NCBI RefSeq assembly: GCF_041435195.1
Contig: NZ_CP108106.1
Coordinates: forward strand, 3,933,501 to 3,997,500
Direction: 5' to 3'
Length of the DNA stretch: 64,000 bases
Origin: Streptomyces sp. NBC_00224
GTDB lineage: Bacteria; Actinomycetota; Actinomycetes; Streptomycetales; Streptomycetaceae
A program made the position numbers and the translations under genes. The notes beneath the pieces were generated by a model that was given only the letters and a program-made list of their open reading frames with translations, was not told where the DNA came from and searched no databases. Positions 17,179 through 25,528 of this stretch are shown here, piece after piece (within the stretch, counting starts at the first letter, position 1; each line of letters starts with the position of its first letter).

Positions 17179-17790
17179 TCACGGCTGAGCCGGAACCAGC
17201 GTCCGCTGCCGCGCGTACCAGGCCGCACACGCCTCGTACGACGGCAGCAACCCCCGTTCCCCGGCCTCCGCGACCCCGGGCGCCGCCGCGTCCTTCGGGG
17301 AGAGCAGCGGGGTGAGGTGCGTCGGCCACTCGATGGCCAGGTCCGGGTCGAGCGGGTGGACGCCGTGCTCTCGGGCGGGCGCGTACCCCTCGGAGCAGAG
17401 GTAGACGACCGTCGCGCCCTCGGTGAGCGCCATGAACGCGTGCCCGAGGCCCTCGGCGATGTGGACGGCCCGGTGGTCGCGGTCGTCGAGCAGGACCTGC
17501 TCCCAGCGCTTGAAAGTGGGCGAGCCGGTCCGCAGGTCCACCACCACGTCCAGGACCGACCCGCGCACACACTTGACGTACTTCGCCTGCCCGGGCGGCA
17601 CGTCCGCGAAGTGGACGCCGCGCAGGGTGCCGCGCGCCGACACCGAGCAGTTGGCCTGTGCGAGTCCGAGGCCGTGGCCGGTGGCGGTGGCGAACCGGTC
17701 GCCCTTGAACCACTCGTGGAAGCTGCCCCGGCCGTCCAGGAACACCTGCGGCTCGACGACCCAGGCCCCTTCGATGCTCAACTCCCGCAC
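17179..17790 (-). CDS. rfbC: dTDP-4-dehydrorhamnose 3,5-epimerase
   Basis: This 203-residue cupin-fold enzyme epimerises C3 and C5 of dTDP-4-keto-6-deoxyglucose, the third step to dTDP-rhamnose. Seen: GRGSFHEWFK at about 21-30, ANCSVSARGTLRGVHF with the catalytic His near 60, KYVKCVRGSVLDVVVDLR, and GLGHAFMAL near 120. The GTG start at 17790 lies inside the last 13 bases of the upstream GT2 gene, so it belongs to the minus-strand operon running from 21504, not to the rfbABD operon opposite. The pathway is thus split over two converging transcripts. Confidence 0.92.
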   Translation of the reverse strand: MRELSIEGAWVVEPQVFLDGRGSFHEWFKGDRFATATGHGLGLAQANCSVSARGTLRGVHFADVPPGQAKYVKCVRGSVLDVVVDLRTGSPTFKRWEQVLLDDRDHRAVHIAEGLGHAFMALTEGATVVYLCSEGYAPAREHGVHPLDPDLAIEWPTHLTPLLSPKDAAAPGVAEAGERGLLPSYEACAAWYARQRTLVPAQP

Positions 17791-20132
17791 GGGTCACCAT
17801 CCTTGGAGGGTGCCGACTTGGAGGGTGCCGACTTGGAGGGTGCCGACTTGGAGACCGTGAGGACCAGGTGGTCGTGGCCGTGGCGGCGCACGCCGACCTC
17901 CCGTCCGGCGATCGTGCGCGCGGCAGGGAGTGCGGGATGGGCGGCGGCCGGGACCCGCACCGGGGCCTCGCCCAGGGACAGCTGCCACTCCCCCTCCCCG
18001 ATCAGCGTCAGCGCCTCGTACGCCGACTCGGCCCGGAACCGGCCGTCCGCGCACCGGACCGGCAGCTCCACCTCTTCCTCCTCGGCCCCGGCACGGCGCA
18101 ACTGGAGCGGGACGGCCGGGCCGCCGCCTCCGTAAAGACCCTGAAGAACAAGCGAGTTGTCGGTCCAGGTCACGCTCTCGGTGTACGCGTGGGGCAGCTG
18201 GTCGGTGAGGACGGCATTGCCCCAGGCGCTCACGGTGAAGGCCAGCTCGCGGCCCCCTGGGACGGTGTGGCGGCCGAGCGGCAGACCGGGGGGCGCGGCG
18301 ACGGGGAGCCGTTTGCCGTCCGGTCCGACCAGCTGGACGCTGTACGCGTCACCGGGCCGGGACTCGCCGTGCGGCGCCCTGACCGGGCCCCGGCCGCGTA
18401 CGGCGGCGAGCTCGTCCAGCGGCACCTCGGCGGTGAACCGCTCGCCGTCGCGCGCGAGGGGGACCTGGATCGCCGCGTCCGAGTGCCAGTGGCCGAGCCG
18501 CAGCGCGCTCGCGCGGGTGCGGGTCTCGCCGGTGAGCGTGAGCACGCCGGCGTGGCTGTCGTGGCCGGTCAGCCAGGTCTGGACGCGCTCGGCGTTCAGC
18601 TGGAGGCGGCCGCCCGCGAAGACCGGGACGATCCTGGTGTGCTCGTCGAGGTAGTGCACGTCCAGCTGCGCGCCCCCGTCCCCGACGCCGCCCCGGCGCG
18701 CCACGCCGTGGCCGAGCACGCCGCCGAGGCCCCCGCTGTGGCCGAGCACCCCGAGCACGAGTTTCCAGGTGGTGGTGGCGGACTCGGTGAGCAGCCGGGC
18801 CGGGTCGACGGTGATCTCGAAGCCCGCCCAGTCGTAGCCGTGCAGCTCCTGCCCCGAACGAGTGGTGATCGCGGGGTCGTTGATCCTCTTCAGCCGCAGC
18901 GGCAGGGCGCGCCGGTCGGGCGTACGCAGCCAGGCGGCCTTCAGCGCGTGCCGCCGAGCCCGGGCCGGGAGGTTGCGGATGTAGCCGTACCCGGTGAGCC
19001 GCAGCGTGCCGTCGCGCCACTCGGCGCCGGTGAGCCGGGCCTCCAGCGGCAGGTCGCCGGGGGCGAGGGCGCGGACGGCGCGCGGGAGGGGCGCGGTGAG
19101 CATCGGATACTCGGCGGTGCGGCAGCGCAGCCCGCGCACCCGGTGCGTACGGGGGCTGCGGCGCTCGAACTCCAGCAGGCCGAGCAGCTCTTCCAGGCGC
19201 CGCGCGCGGGCCAGGTGCCACTTCACCCGGTGGTGCAGCGGCAGCCCGGCGAACACCTCGGGGTCCACCTGAGCGGTGAACTCCCCCGTGTGCTCCAGGA
19301 ACGCCTCCCGGTAGGCCGCGTCGCCCTCGGGCAGGGCCTGCATGAAGTACCAGAGGTCCTCGCACAGAACCGACTCGTCGTAACGTTTCCTGTGCTCGGG
19401 CGTCCCCGCGAGCCCCCGGCTGACGCCGAGCACCGCCGCCGTACGGTCCACCACCCCGCGCACGACCGCGCGCCTGTTGGTGATCGAACTGTCCCTGAAG
19501 CGCCAGTAGTAGACGGCGTCCTCGATGACGTCGACGGAGCGGGCGGCGAAGTGGGCGGGCAGCACGACCGGGATGTCCTCGTACAGCACCCCTTCGGGGA
19601 AGGCGAAGGAGTGCGCGTCCCAGAACGCGCGGCGGAACACCTTGTTGCAGGCGATCCGGTCCAGGAGCAGCGACCAGTCCCTGGTGACATGAGTGGCGGG
19701 GCGGGTGGAGCGCATCGGCTTGGTGAAGAGCGGATGCTGCTTGAGCCGGCCGCCGCCGGTCAGCCGCAGGACGTTGCCGGAGGCGAAGTCGGAGCCGGAC
19801 TTGTCGAGCGCGCCGGTCAGCAACTCGAAAGCGCGCGACGGCAGTACGTCGTCGCTGTCGACGAAGGCGAGGTACTCGATGCCGGGGGCGGTGTGCGCGA
19901 CGCCCGTGTTGCGGGCCGCGCCGAGGCCGCCGTTCTCCCTGCCGACCACCCTGAACCGGTCGTCCCGCGCGGCGAATTCGCGGGCGACGTCGGCACTGCC
20001 GTCCGTCGAGCCGTCGTCCACGAGCACCACGTCGAGGTCCTGGAGGCTCTGCCGGGCCAACGACTCCAGACACGCGCCCAGATGCTCCTCGACGTTGTGG
20101 ACGGGGACGACGACGCTGAGGCGGGGCGTCAT
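17778..20132 (-). CDS. GT2 glycosyltransferase with long beta-rich C-terminal region
   Basis: This 784-residue protein begins with an intact GT2 domain (VVVPVHNVEEHL, VDDGSTDGSADVA, GAARNTGVAHTA, FVDSDDVLP near 93). After about residue 350 comes a long beta-rich region with no motif I can name. Two stretches of it (GTLRLTGYGYIRN, ELHGYDWAGFEITVDPARL) match the middle of the 1219-residue protein encoded at 21811-25470, so the two are paralogues; this one lacks the TagF-like end. The C-terminus carries SAPSK three times, from a 15-bp tandem repeat. The ATG at 20132 has AGGAAGG nine bases upstream. It overlaps rfbC by 13 bp. It is likely to add a sugar to a cell-wall polymer, perhaps rhamnose from the adjacent pathway; the donor is inferred only. 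Confidence 0.78.
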   Translation of the reverse strand: MTPRLSVVVPVHNVEEHLGACLESLARQSLQDLDVVLVDDGSTDGSADVAREFAARDDRFRVVGRENGGLGAARNTGVAHTAPGIEYLAFVDSDDVLPSRAFELLTGALDKSGSDFASGNVLRLTGGGRLKQHPLFTKPMRSTRPATHVTRDWSLLLDRIACNKVFRRAFWDAHSFAFPEGVLYEDIPVVLPAHFAARSVDVIEDAVYYWRFRDSSITNRRAVVRGVVDRTAAVLGVSRGLAGTPEHRKRYDESVLCEDLWYFMQALPEGDAAYREAFLEHTGEFTAQVDPEVFAGLPLHHRVKWHLARARRLEELLGLLEFERRSPRTHRVRGLRCRTAEYPMLTAPLPRAVRALAPGDLPLEARLTGAEWRDGTLRLTGYGYIRNLPARARRHALKAAWLRTPDRRALPLRLKRINDPAITTRSGQELHGYDWAGFEITVDPARLLTESATTTWKLVLGVLGHSGGLGGVLGHGVARRGGVGDGGAQLDVHYLDEHTRIVPVFAGGRLQLNAERVQTWLTGHDSHAGVLTLTGETRTRASALRLGHWHSDAAIQVPLARDGERFTAEVPLDELAAVRGRGPVRAPHGESRPGDAYSVQLVGPDGKRLPVAAPPGLPLGRHTVPGGRELAFTVSAWGNAVLTDQLPHAYTESVTWTDNSLVLQGLYGGGGPAVPLQLRRAGAEEEEVELPVRCADGRFRAESAYEALTLIGEGEWQLSLGEAPVRVPAAAHPALPAARTIAGREVGVRRHGHDHLVLTVSKSAPSKSAPSKSAPSKDGDPCGS
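17805..17849. repeat. 15-bp in-frame tandem repeat, three copies
   Basis: Three perfect 15-base units (17805-17819, 17820-17834, 17835-17849) plus a partial fourth encode repeated Ser-Ala-Pro-Ser-Lys at the end of the GT2 protein. Because the unit is five codons, gain or loss of copies keeps the frame. Confidence 0.9.
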
Positions 20133-20256
20133 ACGGAAGCACCTTCCTGCCGGCGGACGGGGGCGGAACCCGCCCCACGCGTGCTCAACCCCCGAACGCG
20201 GGGGCAGTCACCTCAGCCCGTCCATCCGGGTGACGGGGCCGGGCCCGGGCCCGGGC

Positions 20257-21504
20257 TCAGGTCCGGGTCCGGGTCCGGGTCCGGGTCCGGGTCCGGTCCG
20301 TTTCGGGTCCGGGTCCGTTTCGGGGTGGCCGCTCGTCGAGGAAGAGGCGGCGCACGACCCGTTCCGCCGCGTGCCCGTCGTCGTACGGGCAGAAGCGCGC
20401 CCGGAACGCCCCGCGCAGCCCGGCACTCGCCTCCGAGTCCCAGCCACCGTCCCGGAACAGCCCGATCAGCTCGTCGTCACTGGTGGAGAGGGCACCAGGG
20501 GTGTCGCCGGGGCGCCCTGAGAGGAGGTCGAAGTACGTACCCCGGGTGGCCCGGTAGGCCTGCCAGTCCGGTGCGTGCACGACGATCGGACGGTCGAGGC
20601 AGGCATAGTCGAAGAGCAGCGACGAATAGTCGGTGATCAGCGCATCCGAGGCGAGGCAGAGGTCCTCGACACGGGGGTGCCCGGTGACGTCCACGACCCG
20701 GGGATGAGTATCGGCGAGCCCCGCCGAGGTCCCGTGGAAGTAGTGCGCCCGCACCAGCAGGACGTACTCGTCACCGGTCTCCCGCACGAATCTCTCCAGA
20801 TCGAGCGGGGGCGAAAAGTGGCCGGCCCCTTCGTCCCGGTGGGTCGGGGCGTAGAGGAGCACGCGGCTCCCGGGTGCGATGCCGAGAGAGGCGCGAATGG
20901 CGGCCACCTCGTCCGAAGTGGCGGTGAAATACCGGTCGTTGCGCGGCTGGCCGAGATGCAGCTGCTCGTACGCGGCCGGGTAGACCCGTTCCCAGACCTC
21001 GGCCGCGTGGGGGTTCGCGGCGAGGCTGAAGTCCCACTGGCCGACGTGCGCGAGGATCTTCTCGAAGTCCATGCCACGGGCGGAGGCCGGATAGCGGCGC
21101 TGGTCGAGCCCCATGGACTTGAGCGGGGTCCCGTGATGGGTCTGGAGATAGACCTGCCCGTCCCGCTTGCTGAACCCACCGGGAAAACTGGAGTTGTTGA
21201 CGAGGTACGTGGCCGTCGCCATGACCCGCCAGTACGCCCGCGACCCCGCGACGACGTGCTCCACCCCGTCCGGCACCCGCCCGACGTGCCGACTGCCCAC
21301 CACCCACACATGCCGCAGCCGAGGCACGATCTCCAGCGCCTTGGCGTGAATGGCGGCGGGATTACAGGCAACACCCCGATTCCAGTACGCCCCGTGGACG
21401 ACGAGGTCCGGGTCGAGGGGCCGGTGGAGATCGACACGGTAGAGAAGACGGAGGATGCGGGCGCGGATGTGTTTTTTGGCGCGCGCGGCCAACTCCCGGG
21501 CCAC
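20257..21504 (-). CDS. TagF-like glycerophosphotransferase, stand-alone
   Basis: This protein of about 415 residues consists almost only of the TagF-like catalytic region: GAYWNRGVACNPAAIHAKA near 35, QTHHGTPLKSMGLDQ near 115, LYAPTHRDEGAG near 215 and ALITDYSSLLFDY near 290. It is closest in motifs to the TagF halves of the proteins at 6001 and 8442. The start is uncertain: GTG at 21504 gives a sensible beginning, while the frame upstream runs through Gly/Ser codons into a dispersed hairpin repeat. The last 13 residues are Arg-Thr pairs from a hexanucleotide repeat. It is first in a minus-strand operon with the GT2 protein and rfbC, and so probably works with them on one polymer. Confidence 0.78.
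   Translation of the reverse strand: MARELAARAKKHIRARILRLLYRVDLHRPLDPDLVVHGAYWNRGVACNPAAIHAKALEIVPRLRHVWVVGSRHVGRVPDGVEHVVAGSRAYWRVMATATYLVNNSSFPGGFSKRDGQVYLQTHHGTPLKSMGLDQRRYPASARGMDFEKILAHVGQWDFSLAANPHAAEVWERVYPAAYEQLHLGQPRNDRYFTATSDEVAAIRASLGIAPGSRVLLYAPTHRDEGAGHFSPPLDLERFVRETGDEYVLLVRAHYFHGTSAGLADTHPRVVDVTGHPRVEDLCLASDALITDYSSLLFDYACLDRPIVVHAPDWQAYRATRGTYFDLLSGRPGDTPGALSTSDDELIGLFRDGGWDSEASAGLRGAFRARFCPYDDGHAAERVVRRLFLDERPPRNGPGPETDRTRTRTRTRTRT
20261..20296. repeat. GTCCGG hexanucleotide tandem repeat, six copies
   Basis: Six perfect copies of GTCCGG (read on the plus strand) encode the alternating Arg-Thr tail of the stand-alone TagF-like protein, right before its stop. Slippage would change only the number of Arg-Thr pairs. 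Confidence 0.9.
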
Positions 21505-21810
21505 GCCCCGACGCCCGCTCCCGCCGCTGCCACCGCTCCCGCTGCCACCGCTGCCGCCACCACCCCGGCTGCTGCCGCCGCCACTCCCGCTCCCGCTGTG
21601 GGCAGTTGTGCCGCTGGGGCGGCACGGGTGGGCACAGCGGCACCCCGCCCCCGGGCAAGTACGCACCCCGCCCCCGCTCCGCACCCACGCCTCCGCGTCC
21701 GCCTCCGGCATGGCAGCCGAGCGTAACCACCGGCCACCACCCCCGGCGCGCACCGTCACCCGATCGGGGCACGATCGGTAACCAGTACAGGACACCCGGG
21801 TTGACCGGGC
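21505..21810. other. Divergent intergenic region with hairpin repeat (copy 2)
   Basis: This gap of about 306 bases lies between divergent polymer genes. It holds a C/G-rich stretch (about 21515-21595) of CCGCTGCCACC-like near-repeats and the second copy of the nested hairpin element at 21595-21638 (GCTGTG...CACAGC around GTGCCGC-GCGGCAC). The rest, to 21810, must contain the two promoters, but I see no pair good enough to mark. Confidence 0.6.
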
Positions 21811-24800
21811 GTGAACCCACCGCAGCCCGTTCCCCCGGAAGCGCCGGTACCGCAGGTGCCAAAGCCCCAGGCACCACCACCGCCCGCGCCGAGGCTGAGC
21901 GTGGTCGTCCCCGTCCACAACGTCGCCCCCTACCTGGAGGAGTGCCTCACCTCTCTGGCCGCGCAGACCATGACCGCCCTCGACGTGGTCCTCGTGGATG
22001 ACGGCTCGACCGACGACAGCCCCCGCATCGCAAGGGAGTTCACCCGCCGGGACGCCCGCTTCCGTTACGTACGGCAGCCCAACGCCGGGCTCAGCGCCGC
22101 CCGCAACACGGGCGTCGCGCACACCGCCCCCGGCACCGAGTACCTCGCCTTCGCCGACAGCGACGACGTCCTGGCACCCCACGCCTACGCCCGGCTCACC
22201 GCCTCCCTCGACGCCTCCGGCTCCGACTTCGCCTCCGGCAACGTATGGCGCCTGGACCCGGGCGGGCGGCGCCAGGCCTGGCAGTACCGCTGGCTCACCG
22301 CCGACCGGATCGGCACCCACATCACCCGCGACCCTCGACTGAGCACCGACCGCGTCGCCTGGAACAAGGTCTTCCGCCGCTCGTTCTGGGACCGCCACGG
22401 ATTCACCTTTCCGGTGGGCCGGCTGTACGAGGACACCCCGGTGGTGATTCCGGCGCACCATCTCGCCGACGCCGTGGACGTCCTCCGCGACCACGTCTAC
22501 TACTGGCGGGTGCGCGAAGGCTCGATCACCCGTCTGCGCACCGACGTCCGGGGCGTACGGGACCGGATCGCCGCGTGCGAGGACGTCAGCGGGTTCCTGG
22601 CCGGGGCCAGGCCGGATCAGCGGCGGCACTACGACACCTCCTGTCTGCGGGACGACTTCGTCTACTTCCTGGAGGGCCTGCCGATGGGCGGGCCCGCCTA
22701 CCGGGCGGCCTTCATGACCGGCGCCCGGGCGTTCCTGGAGCGCGCGGGCACGGACGTCACCCGGGGGCTGCCGCCCGACCTGCGGGTCAAGTGGCAGCTG
22801 GTGCGGGAGGACCGGCTCGCGGAGCTGGTCGAGGTGCTGGCCTTCGAGCAGGCCAACGGGGTGGGTACGTACACGGTGCGGGGCGGCCGCGTCTCGTACC
22901 CGGGCGTCGGAGCGCTGACGGGCCGCGCCGCCCGGGTGCGGCGCGGTGAACTGCCGGTGGTGGCCCGGCTGTCGGCGGTGGAGCGGCAGCCGGACGGAAC
23001 CCTGCGCCTGACCGGCTTCGCGTACGTACGCAACGCCGGTCCGGGCAGGCTGGTGCTCGCGCTGGCCCAGGAGCACGGCACCCGCCGGCTGCGCCGCTTC
23101 CCGACCCGCACCATCAGCCTGCCACTCGCCACTGACAACGCCGCCCAAGAGCTCCACGACTACGACCGCTCGGGCTTCGAGACCACACTCGACCCGGCCC
23201 GCCTCGGTGAAGGCGAGTGGACGGTGGGCGTGGTGCTCGCCGGAACCGGGGCCGGCGGCGGCACGATCCGACGGGCCGCCATCCGCCCCCTGGGCCGCTC
23301 CGAGGACCAGCCCCGGGTGTACGAAGTGGCCGACGGGAGACGGCTGGTGGCCGCGTACCGGGAGGGCCGGTTGGTGCTGTCGGTACGGCGGTACGGGGCG
23401 CGGGTGGAGGCCCACCGGGCGGTCGAGGCACCCCTGCCCGGAACTCACGGGGCCGAGGCATCCCGGCTCGCGGACGCGGGGGTGGGCGAGGGCGAGGGCG
23501 TGGACGCAGGCACGTGCACCAGCACCGGCACGGACGGGCGTGCGGGCACGGGCACGGACGAGAGCACCGGCACCGGCACGGCCCCAGCCCCAGCCCCAGC
23601 CCCAGCCCCAGCCACCATCGAGCTCCTGGGCCGGCTCCACGGCCCCGCCCCCCACCCCACCCATCTCTCCCTGCACCACCCGCCCTCCGGCACGGAGTTC
23701 AGCTTCCCTGTGCGGGAGCGGCGGGACCGTGCCGGGTTCGCCGTGAGGGTGCCCCTCGCCGGGCTCACCGGCGTACCGCCCGCGCCCCACATCGCGCCCC
23801 GGGGCGTGGAACCCCCGGACGCGGACCGCTGGGAGGCCCGTTTCCGGTATCCCGACGGGAGCCTGGGCACGGTCCCGGCCGTGCTGGACCTGGCTCCCGG
23901 GCGCGCCCTCGGCCGTCTGTGCCTGCGCGCGGACGCGGCCGGGAACCTGGCGGTCGAGCTCACCCGGCGGCCGCTCGCCGACACGGTCGCCTGGGCCGCC
24001 GACGGCACTCTGACCGTGGCGGGGACGTGGGGCGCGGACGATGTCCGGGACGCCGCCGCCCGCCTGGTGCTGCGCCACACCGTTCTGCGCGAAGAGGTCG
24101 CCGTGCCGGTCGCCCGGGACGGCGTGCGCTTCCGGGCGACCGTGCCTCCGGAAACGACGGCCTCCCTGGTGGAGGGCCGCTGGTCCACACTTCTGGGTGA
24201 CTTTCCGGTACGCCTGCTGACATCGGCCGGTGCCGCGCTCCCCCGCCAACACAGCCTCGCCGGACGCGGGTTCACCGCGGCCCGCCGCCACGGCGACCGG
24301 CTGGAGCTCGTCGCCGGGTCGCCCCTCGCCGAGGCCGAGCGCGGGGCGTACCGGCAGCGCGGGCTGCGGACGGCGTACTACCCGGACCGGCGCCGCCACG
24401 GCCCGTTGAGCGACACCGTCCTGTTCGCGGGCGGCGACTCCCCGCGCGCGGTGCTGGCCGAACTGGGCGGCCGGGACAGCGGATTGACCCCGCTGTGGGT
24501 CACCGGCGACCGGCTGCGCGCGGCCCCGCCCGGCGCCGCGCCCGTCGAGCAGTACAGCCGTGGCTGGTACGAGGCGCTGGCGACCGCCCGGCACATCGTC
24601 ACCGACGACCACCTGCCCGAGTGGTTCGAGCGGCGGCCGGGGCAGACCGTCGTGCAGACCTGGCACGGCACCCCGCTCGGCCGGATCGGCACCGATCTGA
24701 CCGGCACCCCGCACGCCGACCACCGCCGTATCGAGGCACTGCCGCGCCTGGCCCGCCAGTGGTCGCTGCTCGTGTCGCCCAGCCGGTGGGCCACGCCGGT

Positions 24801-25470
24801 GCTGCGCCGGGCCCTCTCGTACGACGGCGAGGTCCTGGAGGCGGGCAACCCGGCCAACGACCCGCTCCTCGCGCCCGGCCGGGACCGCGTCCGCGCCCGG
24901 GTGCGCGCCGCCCTCGGCGCGGGCCCCGACGCGCGCGTGGTGCTCTACGCGCCCACCTACCGCACCCACCTCCCCCTCGACCCCGGCCACCCCGCCACCC
25001 ACCGCTTCGACCCGGCCGGGCTCGACCTCGTCGAGCTGGAGCGCAAGCTCGGGGAGGACCACCTCGTACTGGTGCGGCGCCACGCGCGCGTAGCGGGAGT
25101 CGCGCCCGGCGGCCGTGACGTCTCGGCGCACCCCACGACATCCGGGCTGCTGCTGGCCGCCGACGTCCTGGTCACCGACTACTCCGGGCTGATCTGCGGC
25201 TTCGTCCACACCGGCCGCCCGATGCTCTTCCACACGTACGACCTCGCCCACTACCGCGACACCGCGCGCGGCTTCTACGCCGACTTCGAGGCGCTGGCCC
25301 CCGGCCCGCTGCTCACGGACACCGGCGCCGTGGCGGAGGCGCTGCGGGAGCCGGAGACGGTCGCCGCGGCCCACGCGGACGCGTACGCGGCCTTCCGCAC
25401 CGCGTTCTGCGACCTGGACGACGGGCGGGCGGCGGCCCGGGTCGTCGACCGGCTGACGACGGGCTGCTGA
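21811..25470 (+). CDS. Giant three-part GT2 / beta-rich / TagF-like surface polymer enzyme
   Basis: This 1219-residue protein has a Pro-rich leader (1-28), then an intact GT2 domain (VVVPVHNVAPYL, VDDGSTDDSPRIA, SAARNTGVAHTA, FADSDDVLA near 115), then a beta-rich middle homologous to the protein at 17778-20132 with a low-complexity Gly/Thr and Ala-Pro linker near 555-605, and finally (from about 850) a divergent TagF-like domain: QTWHGTPLGRIG near 950, YAPTYRTHLPL near 1047 and VLVTDYSGLICGF near 1120, in place of the usual DYSSLMFDY. GTG at 21811 gives the first start; an in-frame GTG a little later is possible. It probably both glycosylates and polymerises a phosphate-linked polymer. It is divergent from the stand-alone TagF gene. 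Confidence 0.8.
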   Translation: MNPPQPVPPEAPVPQVPKPQAPPPPAPRLSVVVPVHNVAPYLEECLTSLAAQTMTALDVVLVDDGSTDDSPRIAREFTRRDARFRYVRQPNAGLSAARNTGVAHTAPGTEYLAFADSDDVLAPHAYARLTASLDASGSDFASGNVWRLDPGGRRQAWQYRWLTADRIGTHITRDPRLSTDRVAWNKVFRRSFWDRHGFTFPVGRLYEDTPVVIPAHHLADAVDVLRDHVYYWRVREGSITRLRTDVRGVRDRIAACEDVSGFLAGARPDQRRHYDTSCLRDDFVYFLEGLPMGGPAYRAAFMTGARAFLERAGTDVTRGLPPDLRVKWQLVREDRLAELVEVLAFEQANGVGTYTVRGGRVSYPGVGALTGRAARVRRGELPVVARLSAVERQPDGTLRLTGFAYVRNAGPGRLVLALAQEHGTRRLRRFPTRTISLPLATDNAAQELHDYDRSGFETTLDPARLGEGEWTVGVVLAGTGAGGGTIRRAAIRPLGRSEDQPRVYEVADGRRLVAAYREGRLVLSVRRYGARVEAHRAVEAPLPGTHGAEASRLADAGVGEGEGVDAGTCTSTGTDGRAGTGTDESTGTGTAPAPAPAPAPATIELLGRLHGPAPHPTHLSLHHPPSGTEFSFPVRERRDRAGFAVRVPLAGLTGVPPAPHIAPRGVEPPDADRWEARFRYPDGSLGTVPAVLDLAPGRALGRLCLRADAAGNLAVELTRRPLADTVAWAADGTLTVAGTWGADDVRDAAARLVLRHTVLREEVAVPVARDGVRFRATVPPETTASLVEGRWSTLLGDFPVRLLTSAGAALPRQHSLAGRGFTAARRHGDRLELVAGSPLAEAERGAYRQRGLRTAYYPDRRRHGPLSDTVLFAGGDSPRAVLAELGGRDSGLTPLWVTGDRLRAAPPGAAPVEQYSRGWYEALATARHIVTDDHLPEWFERRPGQTVVQTWHGTPLGRIGTDLTGTPHADHRRIEALPRLARQWSLLVSPSRWATPVLRRALSYDGEVLEAGNPANDPLLAPGRDRVRARVRAALGAGPDARVVLYAPTYRTHLPLDPGHPATHRFDPAGLDLVELERKLGEDHLVLVRRHARVAGVAPGGRDVSAHPTTSGLLLAADVLVTDYSGLICGFVHTGRPMLFHTYDLAHYRDTARGFYADFEALAPGPLLTDTGAVAEALREPETVAAAHADAYAAFRTAFCDLDDGRAAARVVDRLTTGC
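23581..23615. repeat. CCCAGC-type hexanucleotide repeat in a linker
   Basis: About five to six tandem copies of CCCCAG/CCAGCC encode (Ala-Pro)n between the beta-rich and later parts of the 1219-residue protein. Just upstream (about 23480-23580) is an imperfect GGCACG-rich stretch encoding Gly-Thr pairs. Confidence 0.85.
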
Positions 25471-25528
25471 TCGGGTGATCGAGGCGGGATGCCGGGACAG
25501 ATGCGGACCCCCACGGAACCGATGACCT

